64,000 bases of DNA from an uncultured Chlorobiaceae bacterium (GCA_903822595.1 CAIJPS010000002.1:18700-82699); one strand, 5' to 3'. Numbered from the stretch's first letter, positions 18,429 to 28,796 are shown. Notes: a model not told the origin generated them from the letters alone. Program-made: numbers and translations.

Positions 18429-20065
18429 GACTTTTCAAGGCTGTTTTGCGGGAAATACCGGAAAATCTCAAGCCGCTCCTCTTTATGAACATTTTGTCTG
18501 CGATTGCAACGATGTCGCTTGTTGCTCTGGTTTCAACCGCTGCAAAAGAGGGCGGTACCGGCCAGATCAGCGGTCGTCTCATGCTGATGTTTGCCATAAC
18601 GGTTACCCTCTATCATGTAACACACATCTATACCCTTGTAACGGCATCAGCCGATACCGAGCGCCTGATACACAAACTTCGCACGGATCTGTTCGACCTT
18701 ATCCGACGTACCGATCTGGTGACCATAGAAAAGATCGGTCACGCAACTCTTCAGGGTGTACTGACACAGGATACGCAGATTTTGGCCGAGGTACTGCCCA
18801 TGCTGGTAATCGGATTCCAGCAGGCTGTCATGCTGCTTTTCCTGGCAGCCTACCTTGCCTGGCTCTCCCCGGTTGCCTGTTTCCTCGCATTCGGTCTTGC
18901 CGGTTTAACCGTAGCCATACGTTTTTCGCGTGTCAAGGCGTTGCGCACCATGATGCAGGCGGCTGACGAAGCTGAAAAAAGGGTTTTCGATGGCCTTACC
19001 GAACTTCTGCATGGATTCAAAGAGATCAGGATGAACGGATTGCGTGCTGACGATGTGACCCGCACTCTTGCAGAAGCCTCCGATGAGTCCCGCACAACCA
19101 ACTCACTCCTGAAAGCTCAATGGGGCCGGAATTATGCTGTTATCGAAGCAATGCTTTTTTCACTGGTTGGATTGATGGTTTTTGTTGTACCATTGTGGGT
19201 TGCCGGCTTTCATGCCGTGATACTTCCGACAACCATTGCTGTACTCTTTATTTCCGGCCCAGTGAGTACCGTCTCTTTTGTCACCCCCCTTGTTACCAAA
19301 GCAGAACTGGCACTTGAAAATATTGACCTTGTCAAACAAAGACTCTCTTCTGCAGCAAAGGACATCTCCTGCGAAGAGAGTGGTTCTCTTGACAATTCAC
19401 CACTTATGATTGGCCTGAAAGATGCACAACTCTCTTTCCTTGATGCGAAAGGAGTCTCACTGTTCAAAATCGGAACGATTAATGCGGAGTTTCATGCCGG
19501 TCAGATCACCATGATTACCGGGGGCAACGGATCCGGCAAATCAAGTCTGCTTCGCATGCTTACAGGCCTCATTCCGCTTGACACAGGTGCTCTTGTTGCC
19601 GATGGCGTCGAACTTATGACAGAGCAGATGCAGGACTACAGAAACCAGTTCTCTGCGATCTTCTCCGACTTTCACCTCTCCCGGCGCCTCACCTTTATTG
19701 ATAAGCTGAATCCTGAAAGGGTACGCATGATGCTGGAGCAGTTTGGCATGCAGGACAAAGTGAAGGTGAACAATGGACAGTTCAGTACCATAGATCTCTC
19801 TTCAGGACAACGCAAACGCCTGGCTCTTATTGTTGCGGAACTTGAAGATAAACCAATCATAGTGCTTGACGAATGGGCTGCTGACCAGGACCCTCACTTT
19901 CGGCAAATCTTCTACGAAGAAATCCTGCCAGACCTCAAGGCACGGAACAAGATCATTATCTGTGTGACACACGATGATCGATGGTTCCACCTTGCCGACA
20001 AAATGTACCGGATGAATGAAGGAACAATAGAAGAGAGTGAGAAAACAATAAACGGGAAAGTGTAA
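18425..20065 (+). CDS. ABC exporter half-transporter 2 (SyrD/PvdE type, fused TMD-NBD)
   Basis: 546 residues with the same layout as its upstream neighbour: hydrophobic membrane domain to about residue 300, Walker A GGNGSGKSSLLRML near 366, signature LSSGQRKRLAL near 460, Walker B IIVLDEWAADQD near 480. No N-terminal C39 peptidase domain, so it is not a leader-cleaving bacteriocin exporter. Both catalytic glutamates (the E of LDEW) are present, so neither ATP site of the presumed heterodimer looks dead. The ATG overlaps the stop of transporter 1. Its position between the NRPS genes indicates export of their product, by analogy with syringomycin and pyoverdine clusters. Confidence 0.9.
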   Translation: MRLFKAVLREIPENLKPLLFMNILSAIATMSLVALVSTAAKEGGTGQISGRLMLMFAITVTLYHVTHIYTLVTASADTERLIHKLRTDLFDLIRRTDLVTIEKIGHATLQGVLTQDTQILAEVLPMLVIGFQQAVMLLFLAAYLAWLSPVACFLAFGLAGLTVAIRFSRVKALRTMMQAADEAEKRVFDGLTELLHGFKEIRMNGLRADDVTRTLAEASDESRTTNSLLKAQWGRNYAVIEAMLFSLVGLMVFVVPLWVAGFHAVILPTTIAVLFISGPVSTVSFVTPLVTKAELALENIDLVKQRLSSAAKDISCEESGSLDNSPLMIGLKDAQLSFLDAKGVSLFKIGTINAEFHAGQITMITGGNGSGKSSLLRMLTGLIPLDTGALVADGVELMTEQMQDYRNQFSAIFSDFHLSRRLTFIDKLNPERVRMMLEQFGMQDKVKVNNGQFSTIDLSSGQRKRLALIVAELEDKPIIVLDEWAADQDPHFRQIFYEEILPDLKARNKIIICVTHDDRWFHLADKMYRMNEGTIEESEKTINGKV

Positions 20066-20100
20066 ACCGGCAATCTGCAAATAAACAGTAGCGATCGACC

Positions 20101-23100
20101 ATGATATCGATTACAGATCTGCTCGCCGAACTGGCTGCATTAGACATTCAGCTCAGGGTTGAAGATGGCTTGTTGCATTTCAATGCTCCTGAAGGTGTTT
20201 TTCATGATGAAATCCGTAAAAAAGTTCTGGCCGTAAAACCCGATTTGATTGCATTTCTGCAACAGGAAAGTGGTGCCGCGGTTATCGATGAATCACCGTT
20301 AACAGATACCGAACGCCGCCTTGCTGCTCTGTGGCGTGAATTTCTTAAATGTGACAAAATTAGAGCTAAAGACGATTTTTTCATTCTCGGAGGACACAGC
20401 CTGCTCTTGATGCGTCTGGTTCTCAGAATTGAATCAGCAGGATTGGGGAAAATTGATCTTTCGCAAGCAATAAAGGCAAGAACTCTTGAAAAAATGGCAG
20501 GAGTGCTTGATGAGGCCGCCAATACACCACCTGCTTTGGAGGTCTGTGAACCGTCCCTGTCAGAATTGCCGTTATCGTCCCTTCAGCTCTTCAGCTCTTC
20601 ACTCACCGGGCTCAGCGATCCTTATCTCCGCGACAGCTCTCTTGCACGGTTATGGCAAAGAGCTGCCAAGCGTTACAGCGAACTGACTGCCATTGTCTAT
20701 CGCAATGAAATCTTCACCTATCAGGAGCTTGATGTCTGGTCTTCAACTCTCGCAGCAGCACTTTTTGCTTCAGGAGTGAGAGAAGGCTCCACTGTCGCAC
20801 TGGCTGCGACACGAAACGCATCATCAATTGCAGCCATCATTGGCATACTTAAATGTGGAGCGGTCTATCTCCCTCTGGATGACAAGATGCCCCACATATT
20901 GGTAGAGAAGCTGTTGAAATTCTGTGATGCACACTGGATAATTGTCGATCAGGATGGCCTCGAAAGGTATTCAAAGCTTAAGGAGATTCAACTCCTCGAA
21001 ATAAACAAACTGAACACTCTTTCATCCGGCTCAATACTGCCGGATATTCCCGAACAATGTGGCCATAAACCAGCGTATATCATGTTTACCTCTGGTTCAA
21101 CAGGTGAACCAAAGGGAGTAATTATTCCCCACCGCGCTGTTGCTCGCCTCGCGCTCAACAAAAAAGTTATTGCACTTCAACCGGGTGACGGTATGGCGCA
21201 GACTGCTCCGCTTGCTTTTGATGCATCAACCCTTGAGATCTGGGCGACACTGCTCTCAGGAGCTCGTCTGGTATTCATTGAAGAGAGCTTTCTCTGGCAG
21301 TCGGAGAGACTTGGAAATTTCCTTGCCGAAAAAGGGGTCACTGCCATGTGGCTGACCGCCTCACTCGTCAACCGGATTGCCGACCTCTCTGCACAAGCCT
21401 TCGCTCCTCTCCGGGTTCTCTTGACGGGCGGTGAAGTCTTAAGTGCCCATCATCTTAAAACCGTGATGAAGGCCTGCCCTGATCTTCAGATCTTCAACGG
21501 TTACGGCCCAACCGAAAACACGACATTCACTACCCTCCATGCCGTGACAGCCGGTGATCTGGTAACTGACTCAGTTCCTATTGGCCGTCCCATTGACAAC
21601 ACACAGGTCTATGTGCTTGACGAGGCCTTGCAGCCCGTCAATATTGGTGTTATTGGTGAATTATACGCAGGCGGTGACGGCCTCGCGATCGGCTATGCCG
21701 GACGAAAGGATCTTACCGATCAAGCATTCCTCACGCTGCCCGATCAGCCCGAAATACGAATCTACCGCACCGGTGATCTGGCCCGGTGGCGAATGGACGG
21801 CATCCTCGAATTTTGTGGTCGGAAAGACGGTCAAATCAAATTGCGCGGACATCGTATTGAAACCAGCGCAATAGAAGCTGTGCTTTCTGACTGCCACGGG
21901 GTTAAGGAGGCTGTGGTGATGGTTGATGGCGAAGGGGAATCAAGAGAGCTGGTCGCATTTTTCACTGCACAGCACAACGATGAAATGCTCTTGCGACACC
22001 ACCTTGCTGAACGGCTTCCCATCTACATGATGCCAGCACGCTTTATCTGGCTTGATGAGTTCAAAGTCAACAGTAACGGCAAAAAAGATCGTACGCTCCT
22101 CAGCAAGATCCTGATCAGAAACCAGGAAGAGACTCCTCTTTCATTCGGTCAGGAACGGCTCTGGATAGTACAGCAAATCACACCCGACATACCTCTCTAT
22201 AATGTACCTCTTGCCTTTGCCATAGAAGGAGAGCTGGATTGTGCGGCACTCAACCGCGCCATTTTCGCTCTCGAAAAGCGCCACAAGTCACTCCGTTCTC
22301 TTATGCGGCCAGCAGACGATACCAATCCGAACATTCGTCATCAACTGCTGCCTCCCGGAGATCTCGTACCCCACATCGTTGATCTCAGTTCATCCCGGGA
22401 TCCTGAAGAGGCCGCAATAAAAGCCATAGCAACTGAAACAGTTCGTCCGTTCCGTCTGGAGGCTGAAATCCCTGCAAGAATCTTTCTCTTCAGACTTGGT
22501 GAACAACAATGGCTGTTTTTCATGGTCATCCACCATATTGCCTGTGATGGATGGAGTTTAGATATTCTTCTGCATGATCTTGCAGCACTCTATGCAGTTG
22601 AGAGAGGGGAAACAGACCACCAGCTTTCACCCATCAGGTACCGGTTTGCTGATTATGTCGATGTCCAGAAGAGCTTTCTGAAAAGCGAACATGGCCAACA
22701 ACTCCTGTTTCGAAGATGCAAACGGTTGACTCCACCTCCGGAACCGCTTGATTTTCCGATCGACCATATTCGACCTCTGAATCGCAGTTATGCCGGTCAG
22801 ACTCTTCACGTCCCTTTCGAAGCATCACTCAGTCAGGGTATTGACCAACTGGCACAAGATGCCGCCGTCACACCCTTTGTTCTCCTGCTGGCAATCGTCG
22901 AACTGCTCCTGTACCGCATTTCCGGTCATGGAAGAAACGGAAATTTTGCCGTAGGCGCCTTGACATCCGGCAGAGTTAGCGCTGAGATGAGTGACCTCAT
23001 CGGTTTTTTTGTCAATACCGTGGTGATTCCCTGCCATATCAAACCAGAAGAGACGTTTATTGAGCACCTGGCCTCTGTCAGTGAGGAGTGGCAGGCTGCA

Positions 23101-25257
23101 CTCTCCGATCAACAGTGCCCATTCGCTCAACTTGTTGAGCGAATGAATATACCGAGAACGCTCTCCAGAAATCCACTCTTTGATGTTCTTGTGGTCTGGC
23201 AGGATCTGCTTCCGGAACCCCCCGACCTGCCGGGGCTGAAAACCCGGCCGGTTGAAACCAGCCTGCCGTTTGCAAAATTTGACCTTTCATTCAACTTTGT
23301 GAAAAATGAGAAAACCATTGAACTTTTTCTTGAATTTTCCAGAGAGCTTTTTGAAGAAGAGACAATCGCCAGAATGGTTCAGCGGCTCCAATCACTTCTT
23401 TCTGCTCTTGTTGACAACCCGCTTGAAACGGTTGCAGAGCTGGATATCTGGATTCCGGGAGAAAAACATCAGGTCATTGAGGAGTTTAATAACACCACGC
23501 TTTCTCTGCCGACTCGCCGTGCCATAACAGAACCTTTTCTGGACACAGCAATTCTTCATGATGCTCTTCCAGCAGTACTCTCTGAGGATAGGTTCGTACA
23601 GAATTATCGCTCTTTTGCACGCCGGGCTGGAGCCATTGCCGCATTGCTTTTAAAAAACGGCGTTCAGCGTGGAGAACATGTTGTTTTACTGCTGCCACGC
23701 TCATCTGAAATGCTTGCCGCAATTTTTGGAATACTCATGGCGGGCGCGGTCTACGTCCCACTTGATCCGACTCACCCTCCACTGCGTCTTTGCGAAACAC
23801 TCAAAGATCTTCAGCAACCCTTTGTGTTATGTGATCGATCACTGCCGGAACAACTTGCTCTTTGCTGCCGTCGTATCACTCTCCCGGATCCCGCAGAGGA
23901 AGCAGAACCGGTTTCGCTTGCCTCTCCTGATGATCTGGCCTATATCATCTTTACCTCCGGGTCAACCGGAAAACCCAAAGGGGTAATGATTGAGCATCAC
24001 GCCGTACTCAACCGCATCCTCTGGATGCAAAAGACATTTCCGATCGGGCCGGGAGATGTGGTTTTGCAGAAAACGCCGGTAACCTTCGACGTTTCGATCT
24101 GGGAACTCTTCTGGTGGTCATGGACTGGAGCAGCCGTAGCCATGCTCAAACCGGGTGATGAAAAAAATCCGGAAGCACTGGCCGATGCTATCCAGCAACA
24201 TCGAGTCACCATCATCCATTTTGTGCCAGCAATGCTTGCAGTTTTCCTTGACAAGATTGAGAATGGTCGAGTTGACTGCGGTCGTATAGCAAGCCTGCGG
24301 CTTGTTTTTGTCAGTGGAGAAGCACTTGACGCAACGGTTGTGGAACGCTTCAACAGGCTCATTTTTGATCGTCACGGCACTGAGCTTCATAATCTCTATG
24401 GACCGACGGAAGCGACTGTCGATGTAAGCTGGCAACCTGTTTCCCCATGGCCAACAAAAACAGCCCCACCCATCGGCCGTCCCATAGCCAACACCTTGAT
24501 GTACATTCTTGATGAACATCACCGCCCACTGCCGATCGGAATCTCCGGAGAAATTGCAATTAGTGGCGTGCAGGTGGCACGCGGTTATCTGAACCGGCCG
24601 GAACTCACCGCCGAACGCTTTATTGCCGACCCCTTCAAACCAAAACTCCGGATGTATCTTACCGGTGACCTTGGTCGATGGACAACTGACGGAAAAATCG
24701 AATACCTCGGACGCTCTGACTGGCAGGTAAAAATTCGCGGCCAGCGTATTGAGCCCTGTGAAATCGAACAGACACTTGAGCATTACGGCCAGATCACACG
24801 GGCAGTCGTTGTTGCAGCAGAAAACCAGGGGCTAACCGAACTTCATGCATGGATACAATGCGAAGTGACTCCTGATAGAGCAGCTATTCGGAATTTCCTC
24901 AGGGAACATCTTCCAGAAAGTATGATCCCTGCACGTTTTTTTCCGATTAAACAGCTTCCTCAAACTGCGAACGGAAAACTTGACCGTCAACTGCTTGCGA
25001 AGCAATCACAAGCAATTCTTGCAGCTCCGTCAGACCGCAAAACTGGGAAAGGTGATCATAAACAGGTTGCCCTGACCTCCGGCTTTACGCTTGACGAGGC
25101 AACTGAAAGCCTGAAACTCACTCTTGGCTTCAATCCAGCAATGATCTCCGCGTATGATTCGGATACGCTCGCCAGAAGGTATTTCGCCATGCTTCAGGAG
25201 ATAGTCAATCAAGCTTCTGATACAGAGGCACCTGGAAAAATTAATTTTACAGCGTAA
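20101..25257 (+). CDS. NRPS2: TubC docking-PCP-A(Val-like)-C-A(Ser)-C remnant
   Basis: 1718 residues in an unusual order. Residues 2-55 (start ISITDLLAELAALDIQLRVE) match the TubC N-terminal docking domain used for protein-protein handover. A PCP follows (GGHSLL near 98), then an A domain (TSGSTGEPKG near 330), then directly a C domain (HHIACDG near 811) with no PCP in between, then a second A domain (TSGSTGKPKG near 1285, NGKLDR near 1623). Instead of a PCP, the last 80 residues resemble only the C-terminal tip of a C domain (ESLKLTLGFNPAMISAYDSD). Codes aligned by eye: A1 DALWLGGTF, close to Val codes; A2 DVWHFSLVD, which matches serine codes. The Ser module therefore needs a carrier in trans; the N-terminal PCP of NRPS4, which lacks an A domain, is the obvious candidate. 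It lies 35 nt after the exporter and 14 nt before NRPS3. Confidence 0.93.
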   Translation: MISITDLLAELAALDIQLRVEDGLLHFNAPEGVFHDEIRKKVLAVKPDLIAFLQQESGAAVIDESPLTDTERRLAALWREFLKCDKIRAKDDFFILGGHSLLLMRLVLRIESAGLGKIDLSQAIKARTLEKMAGVLDEAANTPPALEVCEPSLSELPLSSLQLFSSSLTGLSDPYLRDSSLARLWQRAAKRYSELTAIVYRNEIFTYQELDVWSSTLAAALFASGVREGSTVALAATRNASSIAAIIGILKCGAVYLPLDDKMPHILVEKLLKFCDAHWIIVDQDGLERYSKLKEIQLLEINKLNTLSSGSILPDIPEQCGHKPAYIMFTSGSTGEPKGVIIPHRAVARLALNKKVIALQPGDGMAQTAPLAFDASTLEIWATLLSGARLVFIEESFLWQSERLGNFLAEKGVTAMWLTASLVNRIADLSAQAFAPLRVLLTGGEVLSAHHLKTVMKACPDLQIFNGYGPTENTTFTTLHAVTAGDLVTDSVPIGRPIDNTQVYVLDEALQPVNIGVIGELYAGGDGLAIGYAGRKDLTDQAFLTLPDQPEIRIYRTGDLARWRMDGILEFCGRKDGQIKLRGHRIETSAIEAVLSDCHGVKEAVVMVDGEGESRELVAFFTAQHNDEMLLRHHLAERLPIYMMPARFIWLDEFKVNSNGKKDRTLLSKILIRNQEETPLSFGQERLWIVQQITPDIPLYNVPLAFAIEGELDCAALNRAIFALEKRHKSLRSLMRPADDTNPNIRHQLLPPGDLVPHIVDLSSSRDPEEAAIKAIATETVRPFRLEAEIPARIFLFRLGEQQWLFFMVIHHIACDGWSLDILLHDLAALYAVERGETDHQLSPIRYRFADYVDVQKSFLKSEHGQQLLFRRCKRLTPPPEPLDFPIDHIRPLNRSYAGQTLHVPFEASLSQGIDQLAQDAAVTPFVLLLAIVELLLYRISGHGRNGNFAVGALTSGRVSAEMSDLIGFFVNTVVIPCHIKPEETFIEHLASVSEEWQAALSDQQCPFAQLVERMNIPRTLSRNPLFDVLVVWQDLLPEPPDLPGLKTRPVETSLPFAKFDLSFNFVKNEKTIELFLEFSRELFEEETIARMVQRLQSLLSALVDNPLETVAELDIWIPGEKHQVIEEFNNTTLSLPTRRAITEPFLDTAILHDALPAVLSEDRFVQNYRSFARRAGAIAALLLKNGVQRGEHVVLLLPRSSEMLAAIFGILMAGAVYVPLDPTHPPLRLCETLKDLQQPFVLCDRSLPEQLALCCRRITLPDPAEEAEPVSLASPDDLAYIIFTSGSTGKPKGVMIEHHAVLNRILWMQKTFPIGPGDVVLQKTPVTFDVSIWELFWWSWTGAAVAMLKPGDEKNPEALADAIQQHRVTIIHFVPAMLAVFLDKIENGRVDCGRIASLRLVFVSGEALDATVVERFNRLIFDRHGTELHNLYGPTEATVDVSWQPVSPWPTKTAPPIGRPIANTLMYILDEHHRPLPIGISGEIAISGVQVARGYLNRPELTAERFIADPFKPKLRMYLTGDLGRWTTDGKIEYLGRSDWQVKIRGQRIEPCEIEQTLEHYGQITRAVVVAAENQGLTELHAWIQCEVTPDRAAIRNFLREHLPESMIPARFFPIKQLPQTANGKLDRQLLAKQSQAILAAPSDRKTGKGDHKQVALTSGFTLDEATESLKLTLGFNPAMISAYDSDTLARRYFAMLQEIVNQASDTEAPGKINFTA

Positions 25258-25271
25258 CAGAATCGTCGCAC

Positions 25272-28200
25272 ATGAAAATCGCAGACTTCATTTTTGATGA
25301 TCCATCATCAGCCGTTGCCTCGGGGGCTCTTAACGCTGAATCGTCCACGTGTTCAGGCAACATTGCTTCACGTTTTTCCATAATCGCAGCACGTCATCCC
25401 TTGCGCACTGCGGTTGTTGATGAAGAGGGCTCAATGACCTACGCAGAACTGAATGAGCTTTCAGACCGAATAGCTCACCTCTTGCGTCATCAACAGCTTC
25501 AGCCGGAGAGCCGTGTTGGCGTCATGATGGGACGAAGTCGCTTCTATATTGCGGCTCTTTTCGGAGTCATAAAAGCCGGTTGTGTCTATCTCCCGATTGA
25601 TCCTACACTGCCCCTCGAACGTCGCAGCAGACTTCTTTCAATTGCCAATGCGAAAGCTCTCATTACCTCTGCCGACAGTGCTGGCGACATGCAACGGCTG
25701 GAGTGGCTCAATTCCGGGTTGCAATTCAGTCTCACACTTGACTGTGACGATGTTGACTCTCTGGTTGAAACACCAGGAGAACTGATGTCCACTGAACTTT
25801 GGGATCATATTGCCGGTGAGGCCGCCAATGACATTGACGCCGGGGGATGGAAAAGCGCATTTACCGGACTTCCGATAACTCCATCAGCAATGGAGACATT
25901 CGGTGCAAATGCATGCAATAAAATTGCACCCTGCCTCAAGCCAGGAGCCCGTGTACTGGAAATCGGCTGTGCATCCGGCTTTACCATGCGCCACACGGCT
26001 CCTCTTGCCGCATCTTATCTTGCCACTGACCTCTCAAGGCACAACGCCGAGCGGGTCGAAGTTATTGCACGCAATCTTGGTCTGCAACAGGTTAGCAGTC
26101 GTCAACTGGCTGCTCATGACATTGACATTCTGCCCGAAGGAAGTTTCGATCTTATTGTAATGAACAGCGTGATTGAAAGTTTTCCGGGTTATGGCTATCT
26201 CCGCAATGTGCTCGACAAGTTGGTAAACCTGCTGGCTCCGGGGGGAGTTTTGTTTCTCGGTAATCTGTGGGATCTTGAACGTCAGGAAATCTATCTGGCC
26301 GACCTCGCAAAATTTGCCAGAGAACACGCTGGCGAGGGTTATTCTACCCGAAGCAATTTGAACGGCAGTTTTTTTGTCTCATTCGCCTTTTTCCAGGACT
26401 GGGCTGCACGGCGTATTGAACGGCCATCAATTAAGCGCTCACCAATTGATGCTCCCGGCTTTGATCCGGCACCCTACTCTTTTGACGTTATTATCAGCTT
26501 TGACAAACTCGGCGAGGGAATCGCATCAAATGAGAGAAAAACTCCTCTGCATTTTGATCGCAGAGCACTGGTTCCTGAGAACCCCGTTCAACCCTCGGCA
26601 GAGATCAGTTCGTCTCAAGGGGCCTATATCATATTTACAAGCGGTTCAAGCGGACAACCAAAAGGAGTGCTTGTTGAACATGGATCGGTCATCAATCTGA
26701 TCCATGCGATTGAAGAAGAAATCTATACACCGCTCTTAATGAGGATTGACGCTGAGTTCCTGAACATCAGTTGTTGTTTCTCTTTCTCTTTTGATGGTTC
26801 TATTCATCAAATCTTCACCCCCCTGCTTAATGGTCATACCCTGCATCTGCCAAATGAGGATACTCGGCAGGACCCTGAACGTTTACATCGTTTTTTTGAG
26901 TCGCACGAACTGCATGTCGTCGATGCCACACCAAGCCTTTTTGCACTCCTGCTTGACTATTGGCAGGAGAGAGGAATCGGCAGTTCAGCGATCTGTTTCA
27001 TCCTCGGTGGTGAGACGTTCAGCACAAAGCTTCCGGAACGGTTGTACGCTCTCCCGGGCACTCTCAACAGTGAGATATGGAATGCCTACGGGCCTACAGA
27101 GTGCTGTGTGAACGCCTGCCACTACAGGTTAACTTCAACCAACTGGCATGAAATTTTACCGCCACCAATCGGCAGGCCTATGTCGGGTATTGACATCAAA
27201 CTCTGTGATAAGTCCGGCAGGTTACTGCCAGTCGGGATACCCGGTCAAATCTTGATCGGCGGTGCAGGAGTAGCCCGTGAATACATCAACGAACCTGAAC
27301 TGACAGCTCGTCACTTTCTCGTGGATGAAGATGGCAAACGATGGTACTGTACCGGTGATATCGCTCGCTGGATTGAGACCGGCCTCCTGCAATTCATAGG
27401 TCGGGAGGATCGGCAGGTCAAAATACGCGGCTACCGTATAGAACTCTCTGAAATCGAATCTGCGATGCTTGCCTCTCCCCTTGTTCGTCAGGTCGCCGTA
27501 GTTGTCGCAGATCCCCGTCAGGATGGAGACCGCATCCTGGTTGCCTGGGTTGTTGCAAGCCCCGGCTTTGATGCCGTACGTTGCCGCGCTGATCTTGATC
27601 TGCATCTCCCCGCATGGATGATGCCAACATTGATTGTTGAGATTGATGAACTGCCTATCAACAGCAATGGCAAACTTGATGAGCACCGTCTGCCATCACT
27701 GCACAAAAAAGAGCTGTCGAATTCGAATGCACAAATGCAAATTCCCTTTAGCCGGGATACAGAACGCAAGCTTGCTGAATTGTGGCAGAAGCTTCTTGAT
27801 GTGCCTATCAACTCTGCTGAGGATGATTTTTTTATGCTTGGAGGTCACAGTGTTCTTGGAATACGGCTTGTTTCTCTCATTGAAACCGGATTCGGTGTAA
27901 AACTGCCTCTTGCCGAGCTTTTTACCTCAACAACAATAGCCCGGATGGCCGATCGGATAGAAGCAAAACAGGCTGCCTTCAAATGGCATTCCGTTGTTGC
28001 TGTAAATCCCTTCGGTGAAAGAACGCCCTTGGTCTGCTTTCATCCGGCGGGAGGCAATGTACTTTGCTATAAAGCGCTTGCTGATGCTCTTGGCCGTGAG
28101 TGGCCGATGTACATGGTTCAGTCCTCGGGACTTGAAGCCGGGCAGTCGCTGCAGCCATCAGTGGAATTGATGGTCACCGGATATCTGCCTGAATTACAGG

Positions 28201-28796
28201 AGATAATCCAGGATCGGCCGATCATACTGCTTGGATGGAGCTTTGGCGGTTTGCTGGCCTGGGAGGCAGCAGAGCGGTTACGAAAGTTCGGAACAAAAAT
28301 TGAACGTGTTATTCTTCTTGACAGTATAGCCTCGCCCGATCCGATACGAAGCATCCTGCAAAAGGATGAGGCTGATTTTATTGCCTCAATGTTCGATGAA
28401 ATGGGACTCGGAAGCGCTGAATATTTACGCACGTTGACTCCTGACGAACGCCTCGACAGAATTATTCAACAGGTACGCAGCAATGACTATCTGCCCGAAG
28501 GTCTTGATCGTCAGCATATGCGTCGTCTTCTTGCTCTTTTCCAGAATAACGGTCTGGCTGCACTGCGTTACCAACCTCGAAAAAGTGAGGAGCGGATACT
28601 CCTCATTCGCCCGAAGCTTGCATCCAGCCAGGCACCGGGTATTCCAGGTGACGACTATAACGGCTGGGCCCAACTTTGCAACAATGGAGTGAAATTATGC
28701 TGGATCGATGGAACACACGGTCAGATGCTGATCCATCCTTTTGTTCAACGGTTGGCAGACCATATCCGCAATTATACAGAGCAGATAAAGGAATGA
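25272..28796 (+). CDS. NRPS3: methyltransferase-interrupted A domain-PCP-thioesterase
   Basis: 1174 residues. The A domain begins normally to motif A2 (KAGCVYLPIDP near 100), is then interrupted by about 300 residues containing a class I SAM-dependent methyltransferase (VLEIGCASGF near 230, ATDLS, FDLIVMNSVIESF, then LLAPGGVLFLG), and resumes at A3 (TSGSSGQPKG near 455) through A10 (NSNGKLD near 797). A PCP (GGHSVL near 857) and a type I thioesterase follow (HPAGG near 925, GWSFGG nucleophile near 988, catalytic His in THGQML near 1147). The code read by eye is DGHDIGAVN, which I cannot assign. No C domain is present, so the terminal C of NRPS5 or NRPS4 must serve this module. The TE makes this the natural last protein of the line, although its gene lies in the middle of the operon. 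The stop overlaps the translation start region of the PPTase. Confidence 0.93.
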   Translation: MKIADFIFDDPSSAVASGALNAESSTCSGNIASRFSIIAARHPLRTAVVDEEGSMTYAELNELSDRIAHLLRHQQLQPESRVGVMMGRSRFYIAALFGVIKAGCVYLPIDPTLPLERRSRLLSIANAKALITSADSAGDMQRLEWLNSGLQFSLTLDCDDVDSLVETPGELMSTELWDHIAGEAANDIDAGGWKSAFTGLPITPSAMETFGANACNKIAPCLKPGARVLEIGCASGFTMRHTAPLAASYLATDLSRHNAERVEVIARNLGLQQVSSRQLAAHDIDILPEGSFDLIVMNSVIESFPGYGYLRNVLDKLVNLLAPGGVLFLGNLWDLERQEIYLADLAKFAREHAGEGYSTRSNLNGSFFVSFAFFQDWAARRIERPSIKRSPIDAPGFDPAPYSFDVIISFDKLGEGIASNERKTPLHFDRRALVPENPVQPSAEISSSQGAYIIFTSGSSGQPKGVLVEHGSVINLIHAIEEEIYTPLLMRIDAEFLNISCCFSFSFDGSIHQIFTPLLNGHTLHLPNEDTRQDPERLHRFFESHELHVVDATPSLFALLLDYWQERGIGSSAICFILGGETFSTKLPERLYALPGTLNSEIWNAYGPTECCVNACHYRLTSTNWHEILPPPIGRPMSGIDIKLCDKSGRLLPVGIPGQILIGGAGVAREYINEPELTARHFLVDEDGKRWYCTGDIARWIETGLLQFIGREDRQVKIRGYRIELSEIESAMLASPLVRQVAVVVADPRQDGDRILVAWVVASPGFDAVRCRADLDLHLPAWMMPTLIVEIDELPINSNGKLDEHRLPSLHKKELSNSNAQMQIPFSRDTERKLAELWQKLLDVPINSAEDDFFMLGGHSVLGIRLVSLIETGFGVKLPLAELFTSTTIARMADRIEAKQAAFKWHSVVAVNPFGERTPLVCFHPAGGNVLCYKALADALGREWPMYMVQSSGLEAGQSLQPSVELMVTGYLPELQEIIQDRPIILLGWSFGGLLAWEAAERLRKFGTKIERVILLDSIASPDPIRSILQKDEADFIASMFDEMGLGSAEYLRTLTPDERLDRIIQQVRSNDYLPEGLDRQHMRRLLALFQNNGLAALRYQPRKSEERILLIRPKLASSQAPGIPGDDYNGWAQLCNNGVKLCWIDGTHGQMLIHPFVQRLADHIRNYTEQIKE

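Noticed and set aside
24118..24783. 221-residue minus-strand reading frame inside NRPS2
   Set aside because: It lies fully antisense to the conserved A2 domain of NRPS2, has no domain or ribosome-binding site, and is a by-product of codon bias.
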